A stretch of DNA of 64,000 bases from the NCBI RefSeq assembly GCF_008329535.1, contig NZ_NPKR01000011.1, positions 124,001 through 188,000 on the forward strand, given 5' to 3'. Below the pieces are notes generated by a model. It was not told the origin of the DNA, did no database searches, and saw only the letters and a list, made by a program, of their open reading frames with translations. The position numbers were made by a program, and so were the translations under genes. This document shows, one piece after another, positions 53,083-61,612 of the stretch; position 1 is the stretch's first letter; every line of letters starts with the position of its first letter. Source of the stretch: Mycolicibacterium sp. P1-18 (GTDB taxonomy: Bacteria > Actinomycetota > Actinomycetes > Mycobacteriales > Mycobacteriaceae).

Positions 53083-53735
53083 GGCGACGGACGCCGAGCG
53101 ACGAGGACTCGTCCGTCGTCAGTGGGAGGCGACTGGCCCGACACCACCAACGTCGCGCGCGCCCACGGCCGATCACGTGCGAGGAAGGGCACTTCCTGCG
53201 CGGTCCACTCGTCGACGAACTCGAGGGGGTCGTCGCCGCGCGCGACGACGCGGCGGTAGGCGACGTCGGCGTCGGACTGGACCCACACCGTGGCGTCGAA
53301 CCACGAATGCAGCCGTTCTCGGCAGGCGCCAACGCCTTCCACGATCAACACCGTCGTGTCCGGCGGTACGTCGACGGTGCCCGCTCTGTTTCGGAGGTCC
53401 CAGGCCGGCGGTCGGTAGGCCACCGGCGGCCCATGACGACGTACCGGGGCCAACACTTCGTCGACGAGGAGTTCGTCCCAGTCGAAGAACGAGTGATGCC
53501 ACGCGACGTCGTCGGTGTGGACGACGGTGACGCCCTCGGCCGTCGCCGCCAGGTTGGCCGCGAACGTCGACTTGCCGGACCCGCTGCGCCCGTCCACCCC
53601 AATCAGGACGAGACCCGCCTGACGGGGGTCGGCCCGGAGCGCGGTCAGCACGTCGACGTACGTGGTCTCGGTCCACTCGGTGATCGCCGGCTCGTCGTCG
53701 ACGGTCATGCGTGGGTCGCCATCGGCAGTGTCCAT
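53055..53735 (-). CDS. P-loop kinase, uridine kinase-like
   Basis: About 226 residues of the uridine kinase-like family. LIGVDGRSGSGKSTFAANLA is Walker A and VHTDDVAWHHSFFDWDELL the DTDD-type nucleotide/substrate loop; TVLIVEGVGACRERL is the later strand. It would phosphorylate a small alcohol or nucleoside. The start is ATG 53735 or 53708. It begins ten bases after the aldehyde dehydrogenase stop on the same strand, so it may be the last gene of that operon. Confidence 0.82.
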   Translation of the reverse strand: MDTADGDPRMTVDDEPAITEWTETTYVDVLTALRADPRQAGLVLIGVDGRSGSGKSTFAANLAATAEGVTVVHTDDVAWHHSFFDWDELLVDEVLAPVRRHGPPVAYRPPAWDLRNRAGTVDVPPDTTVLIVEGVGACRERLHSWFDATVWVQSDADVAYRRVVARGDDPLEFVDEWTAQEVPFLARDRPWARATLVVSGQSPPTDDGRVLVARRPSPQRVASSNG

Positions 53736-53745
53736 CCCGGCGGGC

Positions 53746-55215
53746 TCAGCGGCCCGCGCGTCGCGGCACCGCAAGGTACTTGTACTCCAAGAACTCGTCG
53801 ATACCCACTCGGCCGCCTTCCCTCCCGAGGCCGGATTGCTTGACCCCGCCGAAGGGTGCGGCCGGGTTGGACACCACCCCGGTGTTCACGCCCACCATGC
53901 CGACCTCGAGTCGCTCACTGAGGTCGAAGGCCCGGTCGACGTCCTGGGTGAACACGTATCCCACCAAACCCCAGTCGGTGTCGTTCGCGCGGTCTACCAC
54001 CTCGTCCTCGTCGTCGAAGGGAATGATCGGGGCCACGGGACCGAACACCTCGGTCGTCATCAAGTCCGACTCGTCGGACACGTCGGCCAGGACGGTGGGC
54101 GGATAGAAGTAGCCCGGTCCGTCGGGGAGCCGACCGCCCGTCAGCGCCGTCGCGCCACGTGCCAGGGCGTCGTCGACGAGTCGCTGCACCTTTGCGCGCC
54201 CGGCCGAGTCGATCAGCGGACCCACCTCGGTGTCGTCGTCGAGTCCGTTGCCCACCTTCAGCGCCGCCATCCGCGTCGAGAGTCGTTCGGAGAACGCGGC
54301 GGCGACGTCGCGGTGCACGTACATGCGGTTGGCCGCGGTACACGCCTCCCCCATGTTGCGCATCTTGGCCGTCATCGCCCCGTCGACCGCGACGTCGACG
54401 TCGGCGTCGGCACAGACGATGAACGGAGCGTTGCCGCCCAGTTCCATCGACGAACGCATCACCGTGTCGGCCGCCTGCCGCAGCAAAACCTTGCCCACCC
54501 CGGTGGAGCCGGTGAAACTCACCTTGCGCGCCGTACCGCTGCTCATCCAGCGTCCCACCACGGTGGCCGCATCGGTGGTGTTGACGACGTTGAGCACCCC
54601 GTCGGGGAGGCCGCATTCCTGCAGGATCGACGCCAATGCCAATGAACTGAGCGGGGTTTGAGGTGCCGGCTTGAGCACCATGGTGCAGCCGGCGGCGATT
54701 GCGGGCGCGATCTTGCGGGTGCCCATGGCCAAGGGGAAGTTCCACGGGGTGATCAGAACGCAGGGGCCGACGGGTGCCCGCGTGACGATGATGCGATTGG
54801 CCCCGTCCCCGGTGGTGGTGTGGTCGCCGGAGACGCGCACCGCCTCCTCGGAGAACCAGCGCAGGAACTCGGCGGCGTAGGCAACTTCACCCCTGGCCTC
54901 GCCGAGCGGCTTGCCCATCTCCGACGTCATCACCTCGGCCAGCCAGTTTTGCCGCGACATCACCAGATCGTAGGCGCGGCGCAGGATCTCGCTCCGATAC
55001 CGCGGTGCGGTGCGCGCCCACGAGGCTTGGGCCTCGACCGCGGCCGCCAGCGCGGCGTCCCCGTCGGCCGGACCGGCGTCGGCGACGGATGCCAGCACGT
55101 CACCCGTGGCGGGGTTCTCCACCTCGAACGTCCTGCCGCCGTGGGCATCTCTCCACTGCCCGCCGATCAGCAGTCCGGTGGGAATCGAGGCGACCGCGGA
55201 AGTGGTCGTGGTCAT
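53746..55215 (-). CDS. NAD(P)-dependent (semi)aldehyde dehydrogenase, GabD-like
   Basis: A 489-residue ALDH with catalytic C292 (GEACTAANR) and E258 (MELGGNAP), and the NAD motif SFTGSTGVGKVLL. It is closest to succinate- or glutarate-semialdehyde dehydrogenases. ATG 55215 overlaps the stop of the YdiJ-like gene. In this operon it would oxidise a semialdehyde made by the PLP enzyme, such as aminoadipate, succinate or glutarate semialdehyde, to the acid. Confidence 0.93.
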   Translation of the reverse strand: MTTTTSAVASIPTGLLIGGQWRDAHGGRTFEVENPATGDVLASVADAGPADGDAALAAAVEAQASWARTAPRYRSEILRRAYDLVMSRQNWLAEVMTSEMGKPLGEARGEVAYAAEFLRWFSEEAVRVSGDHTTTGDGANRIIVTRAPVGPCVLITPWNFPLAMGTRKIAPAIAAGCTMVLKPAPQTPLSSLALASILQECGLPDGVLNVVNTTDAATVVGRWMSSGTARKVSFTGSTGVGKVLLRQAADTVMRSSMELGGNAPFIVCADADVDVAVDGAMTAKMRNMGEACTAANRMYVHRDVAAAFSERLSTRMAALKVGNGLDDDTEVGPLIDSAGRAKVQRLVDDALARGATALTGGRLPDGPGYFYPPTVLADVSDESDLMTTEVFGPVAPIIPFDDEDEVVDRANDTDWGLVGYVFTQDVDRAFDLSERLEVGMVGVNTGVVSNPAAPFGGVKQSGLGREGGRVGIDEFLEYKYLAVPRRAGR

Positions 55216-58121
55216 CGTTGGAGCTCCTGTCGGTTGCGGGGGTCGAGGATCTGCGCGAGATGGCGGGAGGCACTCGGCGCGGGGTTGTCGGTGAGTTGCC
55301 GTACTTGCATGTGGCAGCTGAACCCGTCGGTCAGGACCACCGCGGTCGGATCGGCCCGCAGCGCCGGTGCGAGGGCCTGCTCGGCGACGGCCATGCTGAC
55401 GTCGTAGTGCTGCCGTTCGAAGCCGAAGTTGCCGGCGACGCCGCAGCAGCCGGTGGCCTCCCGGACGTCGCCGATCCCGACGGCCTTCAGCGCCGAGACT
55501 TGGGTCGTGGCACCGAACACGGCGTATTCGTGGCAGTGCGTCTGCACGGTAACCGAGGACGGCAGCGGCGCACTCGGCACCCAACCGGCGGCGCGCTGCA
55601 CGGCGACGTGTTCGGCGAAGCTCCGCACACGCCGCGCCACCCGATGCGCGGCTGGAGCGTCGACCAGTTCGGGCAGGTCCTTGCGAAGGGCTGCGGCACA
55701 ACTGGGTTCGGTGACGACGATCGGCCGGTCGGTGCCGTCGTCGAGGGCAGCCGCCGCGTGTGTCATCCGTTTTCGGGCCTGCCGAAGTTGTCCGGTGGAG
55801 ATCCAGGTCAGGCCACAGCAGACGTCGGTGCGCACCTCGGCCCGGTGCCCGGCTTCCTCGACGACGCGAAGCGCCGAACCGGCCACCTCGGGCCGGAAGC
55901 CCTTCGTGAAGGAGTCGACGAGGAGCACCACGTCACCGTCTCCGCCACGGCGAGAACCGAGTTCACGACGGAGCTGACGTGCGGACGCGAAGCGCGGGAG
56001 CGAACGTTCGACGGTCAGGCCACCCGCCCGCAGGCCGATCGATCGCAAGGGACTGGCCAGCACGCCGTTGACGAGCGGCGCCACCCGGGTGGTCACGGCC
56101 AACCACCGCGGGAGCCAACCCAGCGAGTAGTGCGCGAGCGGACGCATCCGTCCCCGGTAGTGGTGGTCGAGGAACTCGGCCTTGTAGGTCGCCATGTCGA
56201 CACCGGTCGGGCAGTCGGTCGAACACGCCTTGCACGACAGACACAGGTCCAGTGCCTCGCGCACGTCCTCGGACGCCCACCCCTGCTCGACACTGCGCGC
56301 GCCACGAACCATCTCCTGCAGCACCCGGGCCCGGCCGCGGGTCGAGTCCTTCTCGTCACCGGTGGCGCGGAAGCTGGGGCACATCACCCCGCTGCCGTGG
56401 CTCCGGCACCGCCCCACGCCGATGCAGCGCTGGACGGCGTTGGGGAACGCCGCCTCGTCCGCAGCGTTCGCGTCGTGGAGGACGAACGTCGTCTGCCAGG
56501 GCAGGGCGGGGACGTCCGCCAGTGCCAGTTGCCCCGTCACCGGCCACGGGTCGACGATCATCCCCGGGTTCAGCACGTTGGTGGGATCGAACAGCTGCTT
56601 GAACCTCGCGAAGGCCTCCATCATGGTCGGCGAGTACATCTCGGGCAGAAGCCCCGAGCGGGCCCTGCCGTCACCGTGCTCGCCCGACAGCGTTCCGCCG
56701 TGCCGGACCACCAGACGTGCGGCCGCGGTGAGGAAGTTCGACATCACGTCCCGGCCCTCAGAGGTTCTCTGGTCGAACGTAATTCGGATGTGCATGCAGC
56801 CCGCGCCGAAGTGGCCGTACATCACGCCGATGAGGTGATGCCTCTCGAGCAGGAGCCGAAAGTCGGCGAGATAGTCGGCGAGGTTCTCGGGGGCGACCGC
56901 CGAGTCCTCCCAGCCTGGCCACGACGTGACGCTGGACCCGTCGGGCAGTTCCAACTGCGACGAGAGCCCCGCCCCGTCTTCGCGCACTCGCCACAGGTTC
57001 TTGCGCTCGGCGGGGTCGCGGACCTCACGGCAGTCGAGGGCTCGCCCGTTGGCACGAAGGTCGCCCTGCAGCTTCACCGCATTCGCCGCGACGGCGGCGT
57101 CGTCCGCGCCGTCGAGTTCGACGTAGAGCCAGGCGCGGCCGGCGGGCAACGCCGCTACCGACTCCTTGCCGCGCCGAGCCGCCATGGTCGCGACGATCTG
57201 CTCGTCGATGCCTTCGACCGCGGCCGGCGAGTACCGCAGGATCGTCGTGACGTCGCGCGCAGCGTCCACGACGTCGTCATAGGCAACGATCATCAGCAAC
57301 GCCGACGGCGGGACGTCCACCAGCCGCATGGTGGCACCCACGACGATCGCGCAGGTCCCTTCACTCCCGACGAGTGCGCGCGCGACGTGAAAGCCGTTCT
57401 CCGGCAGCAGGTTGGACAGGTGAAAGCCCGACACCTGCCGGGGGATTCGACCGAGTTCGAGCCGGAACTGGGACATGTACTCGGCGGCCAGACCCTTGAG
57501 CCCCGCGGTCAGCTGCGTGGCACGCTCGGCGGCGGCCACGTCCTGGGGATCGGTGGGCCGCAGCCCGGTGGCGGTGGCGGTCACCCGGATTCCGTCGACG
57601 AGGACGACGTCGAGGGACACCACGTGGTCGCCGGTACGGCCGTGACGGACGGAGTGGTTCCCGCAGGCGTCGTTGCCGATCGATCCTCCGACGGTGGCGC
57701 GGTTCTTGCTGGAGGGGTCCGGCGCGAAGGTCAGCTGGTTCGCCGTGGCGCGCTGAACGGCGTCGGTGAGATCGGCCAGGACGACACCCGGTTCGACGAC
57801 GGCGGTCCGGTTCGCGGCGTCGACCGACACGACGGCGTTCATGTGTCGTGACAGGTCGAGCACCACACCGCGGCCGATGGCGTTGCCCGCCATCGAGGTT
57901 CCACCACCTCGCGCGACGACGGGCACTCCCAGTCGGTGGCACGCCGCCATCAGACGGCTGACGTCACCGGGGTTGCGGGGAAACGCCACCCCCAGTGGGG
58001 CCACGCGGTAGTTCGACGCGTCGTAGCTGTATTCGGCGAGACGCCTGCTCGAGGTGTCGATCTCCACGCCACAGTCGCCAAGCAGGTCGATGGTCGCGCC
58101 GTCGTGTCGCACCGCGGTCAA
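55212..58121 (-). CDS. FAD/Fe-S dehydrogenase, YdiJ-like (D-2-hydroxyacid type)
   Basis: A 969-residue protein joining three parts: an FAD-binding PCMH domain (ARGGGTSMAGNAIGRGVVLDLSRHMN), a C-terminal FAD-linked oxidase domain (SGEHGDGRARSGLLPEMYSP), and an Fe-S/CCG part with CLSCKACSTDCPTGVD, later CHEYAVFG and TGCCGVAGNFG. YdiJ of E. coli is a D-2-hydroxyglutarate dehydrogenase of similar layout and length. The TTG start overlaps the aminotransferase stop by four bases. It would feed electrons to the respiratory chain while making 2-oxoglutarate or a related 2-oxoacid. Confidence 0.92.
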   Translation of the reverse strand: MTAVRHDGATIDLLGDCGVEIDTSSRRLAEYSYDASNYRVAPLGVAFPRNPGDVSRLMAACHRLGVPVVARGGGTSMAGNAIGRGVVLDLSRHMNAVVSVDAANRTAVVEPGVVLADLTDAVQRATANQLTFAPDPSSKNRATVGGSIGNDACGNHSVRHGRTGDHVVSLDVVLVDGIRVTATATGLRPTDPQDVAAAERATQLTAGLKGLAAEYMSQFRLELGRIPRQVSGFHLSNLLPENGFHVARALVGSEGTCAIVVGATMRLVDVPPSALLMIVAYDDVVDAARDVTTILRYSPAAVEGIDEQIVATMAARRGKESVAALPAGRAWLYVELDGADDAAVAANAVKLQGDLRANGRALDCREVRDPAERKNLWRVREDGAGLSSQLELPDGSSVTSWPGWEDSAVAPENLADYLADFRLLLERHHLIGVMYGHFGAGCMHIRITFDQRTSEGRDVMSNFLTAAARLVVRHGGTLSGEHGDGRARSGLLPEMYSPTMMEAFARFKQLFDPTNVLNPGMIVDPWPVTGQLALADVPALPWQTTFVLHDANAADEAAFPNAVQRCIGVGRCRSHGSGVMCPSFRATGDEKDSTRGRARVLQEMVRGARSVEQGWASEDVREALDLCLSCKACSTDCPTGVDMATYKAEFLDHHYRGRMRPLAHYSLGWLPRWLAVTTRVAPLVNGVLASPLRSIGLRAGGLTVERSLPRFASARQLRRELGSRRGGDGDVVLLVDSFTKGFRPEVAGSALRVVEEAGHRAEVRTDVCCGLTWISTGQLRQARKRMTHAAAALDDGTDRPIVVTEPSCAAALRKDLPELVDAPAAHRVARRVRSFAEHVAVQRAAGWVPSAPLPSSVTVQTHCHEYAVFGATTQVSALKAVGIGDVREATGCCGVAGNFGFERQHYDVSMAVAEQALAPALRADPTAVVLTDGFSCHMQVRQLTDNPAPSASRHLAQILDPRNRQELQR

Positions 58122-59473
58122 TGAAGCTCCTCGGCGAGAACGACCGCGAGGTTCTCCAGCATCCGATCTGCGTCACCGATCGAGAAGGGCAGCGGCGGAC
58201 GAACCTTGAGAACGCTGCCCCGCGGTCCCGACGCGGAGATCAGCACGCGGCGACGGCGCATGTGGTTGACGACCCGTAGCGCAGCCTCTCCGTCCGGGGT
58301 GTTCGACTTACGGTCGGTCACGATGTCCACACCCACGAACAACCCCGCACCGCGCACTTCGGCGATCTGGTCGTAGCCGGCCGCGAGCGTCGAGATCTCC
58401 GACTTGACGTAGTCGCCGACCCGCTCGGCGTTGGCGATGAGGCCCTCGCCGTTGATCACGTCCAGCACCGCCTGCGCGGCGGCGATCGACACCGAGTTGC
58501 CACCGAAGGTGTTGAAGTACCGGATGTTGCGGCCGAACTCGACGAGAAGCTCGGGACGGAAGGCCGCAGCGGCGATGGGAATGCCGTTGCCCATCGGTTT
58601 GCCGGTCGTCACGATGTCGGGCACCACGCCGTGGCGCTGAAAGCCCCACCAGTGCTGGCCGGTCCGCCCGAAACCCGGCTGAACCTCGTCGGCGATGAAC
58701 AGGCCGCCGGCGTCGTGCACCTCCTCGACGACGGGCTTGAGGAATCCCGCAGGGTCGACGTAGATCCCGTCGGAGGAGAAGATCGTGTCGGCGATGAAGG
58801 CCGCGACCCCGAAGCCGTGGCGGTCCAGGTCGGCGATGGCCTCCCGAACCTCGCGCTGCAGCGCGGCGACTACGTCGTCGTCACCGCCATGGCGGAGCCG
58901 GTCGGGAGCGCCCACCGTGCGCACGTGCGGCCCCAGCGGCACCCCGACGCCCAGGGACGGCGAGAAGGCCGACACGTCCGCGGTGAGCCCGTGGTAGGCG
59001 CCGGCGGTGACGATGACGCCGCTGTTGCCGGTGTAATAACGGGCCACTCGCATGGCGAGATCGTTGGCCTCGGAGCCGGTGCAGGTGAACATGACGTGAC
59101 CGAGTTCGGCGGGCATGGTGTTCAGGAACTGCTCGCCGTAGTCCAGGATCGACTGCTGGATGTAGCGCGTGTTGGTGTTGAGCGTCGAGAGCTGTCGGTG
59201 GACGGCCTCGACGACGTGGGGATGACAGTGGCCGACGCTGGTGACGTTGTTGTACACGTCGAGGTAGTCGTTGCCGTCGGCGTCGTAGAGGAGTGTGCCT
59301 GCGCCGCGGACGATTTCGACCGGATCGTCGTAGAAGAGCCGGTAGCCGGGGCCGAGGAGCCGTTCGCGGTCGCCGACCTGCCGGCGTGTCCGCGGCGGCA
59401 GCTGGTCGACGCGTGACGGGTCGAAGCCGTTCACCATCGGTTCGGACGCCTTGGATGTGAAGGCCTTGGTCAA
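58118..59473 (-). CDS. Class III PLP enzyme (aminotransferase or phospho-lyase)
   Basis: A 451-residue class III aminotransferase fold. The PLP lysine is K292 in TTGKPMGNG, with FIADEVQPGFGRTG the PLP-pyridine aspartate. The lead RERLLGPGYRLFYDDPVEIVRGAGTLLYDADG and NNVTSVGHCHP are typical of the AGXT2L branch, which includes ethanolamine-phosphate and 5-phosphohydroxylysine phospho-lyases. Start TTG 59473 overlaps the kinase stop (TTGA) and has an AGGGGA site; ATG 59437 is the alternative. With a kinase upstream, a phospho-lyase role is likely but not proven. Confidence 0.9.
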   Translation of the reverse strand: MTKAFTSKASEPMVNGFDPSRVDQLPPRTRRQVGDRERLLGPGYRLFYDDPVEIVRGAGTLLYDADGNDYLDVYNNVTSVGHCHPHVVEAVHRQLSTLNTNTRYIQQSILDYGEQFLNTMPAELGHVMFTCTGSEANDLAMRVARYYTGNSGVIVTAGAYHGLTADVSAFSPSLGVGVPLGPHVRTVGAPDRLRHGGDDDVVAALQREVREAIADLDRHGFGVAAFIADTIFSSDGIYVDPAGFLKPVVEEVHDAGGLFIADEVQPGFGRTGQHWWGFQRHGVVPDIVTTGKPMGNGIPIAAAAFRPELLVEFGRNIRYFNTFGGNSVSIAAAQAVLDVINGEGLIANAERVGDYVKSEISTLAAGYDQIAEVRGAGLFVGVDIVTDRKSNTPDGEAALRVVNHMRRRRVLISASGPRGSVLKVRPPLPFSIGDADRMLENLAVVLAEELH

Positions 59474-60555
59474 GGTCGTTCCCCTTCTGTCGGGCGAGCG
59501 GTGGCCGCCAACATGGCGTCGACGGTGGGCGAGGCCACCGACAGCGCGCATCGCAGCCTGGTCCAGTCAAGTGCCGAATGGGACAGCCCGTAGTCTCGCG
59601 TGCGTTCGTGCGTGCTGGCGCGCCAGCCGTACACCAACGCGCGCAACAGAAGTCGCGCCGGACCGGTGATCGCCAGCAGTGCCGTGTCGTCGTCCGTCAG
59701 CGGGTGCACCTCCCGGTAACCCCGGACGACGTCGAGCGCTCCGGCCCACGGTCGTCGTGCGTCGGCGCCGATCTGGTTGGCCACCGCCACGCTGAGTTCG
59801 AAGATGGTGGGGCTTCGCACCACGTCGCCGAAGTCGATGATCCCCGTGACGAACTCCTCAGACGCCGGATCGACGACGACGTTGAACGGGCTGAAGTCAC
59901 CGTGGATCATCTGGGTGTCCAAGTCGGCGATCCGGGGAGCGACGACCGCGTCGAACCGGTCGAAGATCCACGTCGCCATCGTCACGTCGTCGCGATCGGC
60001 GACCCACTCGAGCAGCGGCCGTAGATGCGGGAAGTTCTTGAGATCCCAGATCAACAGCCGCGAATCCTCGGGATGCCCGAAACCGTTCAGCGCTCGATCC
60101 AAGCGGGCCAGCATCGCTCCCACGGCGGCGAACTGAGCGGGCGTCGGCGTCGCCGTGGCGAGTAGACCGCCCTCGAGGTAGCTCATCACACGCAGGATGC
60201 GGCGCTCACCTCGCGAGTCCACGACGAAGGTCTCCACCTGACCGTCCACTCCGCGAATCAACCGCTGGGTGGGTATCGGCTCGGCGGAGTTCTCCAGGTG
60301 CTGCATCACGGCCGACTGCAAGTTGACGATCTGCGCGCTCTCCGAGGCCGGTGCGATCTTGACGAGGAACCGTCCGTCGACGGTGGCCAGCCGGAAGGTG
60401 TCGTCCTTTTCGGTGGGAATCCGGTGCAGCGAGCCCGACAGGCCGTAGTGGCGTCGGATCTCGGCGTCGACCTGCTGCTCGGGGAACACGTGGCCGCCGG
60501 AGTCGAGGGCGCTCTCCTGGGCGATCTGCGCAAGGATGCCGGGACCGGTGATCAT
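59470..60555 (-). CDS. APH-fold kinase (hydroxylysine kinase-like)
   Basis: A 361-residue aminoglycoside phosphotransferase-fold kinase. IHGDFSPFNVVVD holds the catalytic D220 (Brenner motif) and GIIDFGDVV the metal-binding aspartate. It is the length of hydroxylysine or ethanolamine kinase-like members. It is the first gene of the minus-strand operon. ATG 60555 is preferred; ATG 60582 would add nine residues. The paired PLP gene would then act on the phosphorylated amine. The actual substrate is inference. Confidence 0.9.
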   Translation of the reverse strand: MITGPGILAQIAQESALDSGGHVFPEQQVDAEIRRHYGLSGSLHRIPTEKDDTFRLATVDGRFLVKIAPASESAQIVNLQSAVMQHLENSAEPIPTQRLIRGVDGQVETFVVDSRGERRILRVMSYLEGGLLATATPTPAQFAAVGAMLARLDRALNGFGHPEDSRLLIWDLKNFPHLRPLLEWVADRDDVTMATWIFDRFDAVVAPRIADLDTQMIHGDFSPFNVVVDPASEEFVTGIIDFGDVVRSPTIFELSVAVANQIGADARRPWAGALDVVRGYREVHPLTDDDTALLAITGPARLLLRALVYGWRASTHERTRDYGLSHSALDWTRLRCALSVASPTVDAMLAATARPTEGERP

Positions 60556-60682
60556 GGCGTCGGTTCCCCCCGTGTGAAGCATGGCTGCACGGCGAGAGAG
60601 CCGTCGGCGGCGTCCGGCATCCGGGATCCGATTCCTTTGCGTCGAGGGGACACGCCGACCGCGATCGGCCGGAGTCGCATAA

Positions 60683-60701
60683 CTGTAGAACATTAGGACA
60701 G
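60683..60701. promoter_or_regulatory. Possible degenerate GntR site of kinase operon
   Basis: CTGTAGAACATTAGGACAG has CTGT/ACAG ends and partly resembles the 14-base motif shared by the other two promoters. Weak prediction. Confidence 0.25.
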
Positions 60702-60745
60702 CTCCGTCTACATGCCTTGCCTCATAGCACGTCTTCCCGCGATCG

Positions 60746-60759
60746 GTGTTGAACAGTTG
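60746..60759 (-). promoter_or_regulatory. Shared 14-base motif, GntR gene promoter
   Basis: On the minus strand this reads CAACTGTTCAACAC, identical to 61546-61559. It lies 12 bases before the GntR start. Confidence 0.5.
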
Positions 60760-60771
60760 TACGCTGGCCAC

Positions 60772-61449
60772 ATGTCTGTGGCAGATCGCATCCAAATCGT
60801 CGGGCGCAGCAGCGCGCAGCAGATCGCCGACGGGCTGATGGACATGATCCTCGAAGGCGAACTGAAGCCGGGCGAGCGCATCCGGGAGCTGGTGATCGCC
60901 GACCAACTCGGCATCTCGCGCAACACGGTGCGTGAGGCCGTGCGACTTCTTCAGGGGACGGGCCTGGTGCGGTACGTCTTCAACCGTGGCCTGGCGGTCT
61001 GGGACCCCTCCGACGACGAGGTCCTCGACATCTACCGCGCGCGACTCCACCTGGAGACGGCTGCCGCGGCGTCGGTGGGCTACGACACCGACCTGGCGCC
61101 ACTCAATGCGGCGATGGACGCCCTCAAGGTGGCGATGAAGACCGAGGATCCGCGCACGATCGTGGAGAAGGACCTCGACATCCATCGCGCCATCGTGGGA
61201 TTGATGAACAGTCCGCGACTGAACAAGTTCTACGACGACCTGCTCGGCGACCTCCGCTACTTCCTGTTGATCCTGTCCCTGGACCACCACGAATACGAGA
61301 GCGGCTCGACGCTCGAAGAGGAACACCAGCGGATCGTCACGGCCTTCGCGTCGCGGGATCCTGAAGTGGCGCGCACCACGATCGCCGACATCATCACCGA
61401 GAACCGCGACGAGGTGCGCAAGATCCTCGCCATCCGCAGCGCCGGCTGA
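60772..61449 (+). CDS. GntR/FCD family regulator
   Basis: A 225-residue regulator. KPGERIRELVIADQLGISRNTVREAVRLLQGTGLVRYVFNRG is the winged helix; the C-terminal part has the FCD ligand pattern (DLDIHRAIVGL, EEHQRIVTAF with metal-type His). ATG 60772 is placed by the family N-terminus; the open frame upstream to 60712 overlaps the promoter motif. It sits between the kinase operon and the aldehyde-dehydrogenase operon, divergent from the first, and probably controls both and itself. Confidence 0.92.
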   Translation: MSVADRIQIVGRSSAQQIADGLMDMILEGELKPGERIRELVIADQLGISRNTVREAVRLLQGTGLVRYVFNRGLAVWDPSDDEVLDIYRARLHLETAAAASVGYDTDLAPLNAAMDALKVAMKTEDPRTIVEKDLDIHRAIVGLMNSPRLNKFYDDLLGDLRYFLLILSLDHHEYESGSTLEEEHQRIVTAFASRDPEVARTTIADIITENRDEVRKILAIRSAG

Positions 61450-61534
61450 CCCACTCGGCGCGGGAACCCCGCGTCAGGGTCCGGGTGGATCGGATTCGCC
61501 GGTCGCCTTGCGCACTCGTTTCCCCTGTGCTTAA

Positions 61535-61565
61535 GTCCAACATGTCAACTGTTCAACACTTGGAC
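61535..61565. promoter_or_regulatory. Operator-like site of aminoaldehyde dehydrogenase operon
   Basis: Holds CAACTGTTCAACAC at 61546-61559, identical (reverse) to the GntR promoter site, flanked by an inverted repeat GTCCAA (61535-61540) and TTGGAC (61560-61565). It lies 47 bases upstream of ATG 61613. Confidence 0.5.
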
Positions 61566-61612
61566 ACGAACGGCCGCTCCCGGGTCGTCGGCAACAGTTC
61601 GGAGAACCTCAC

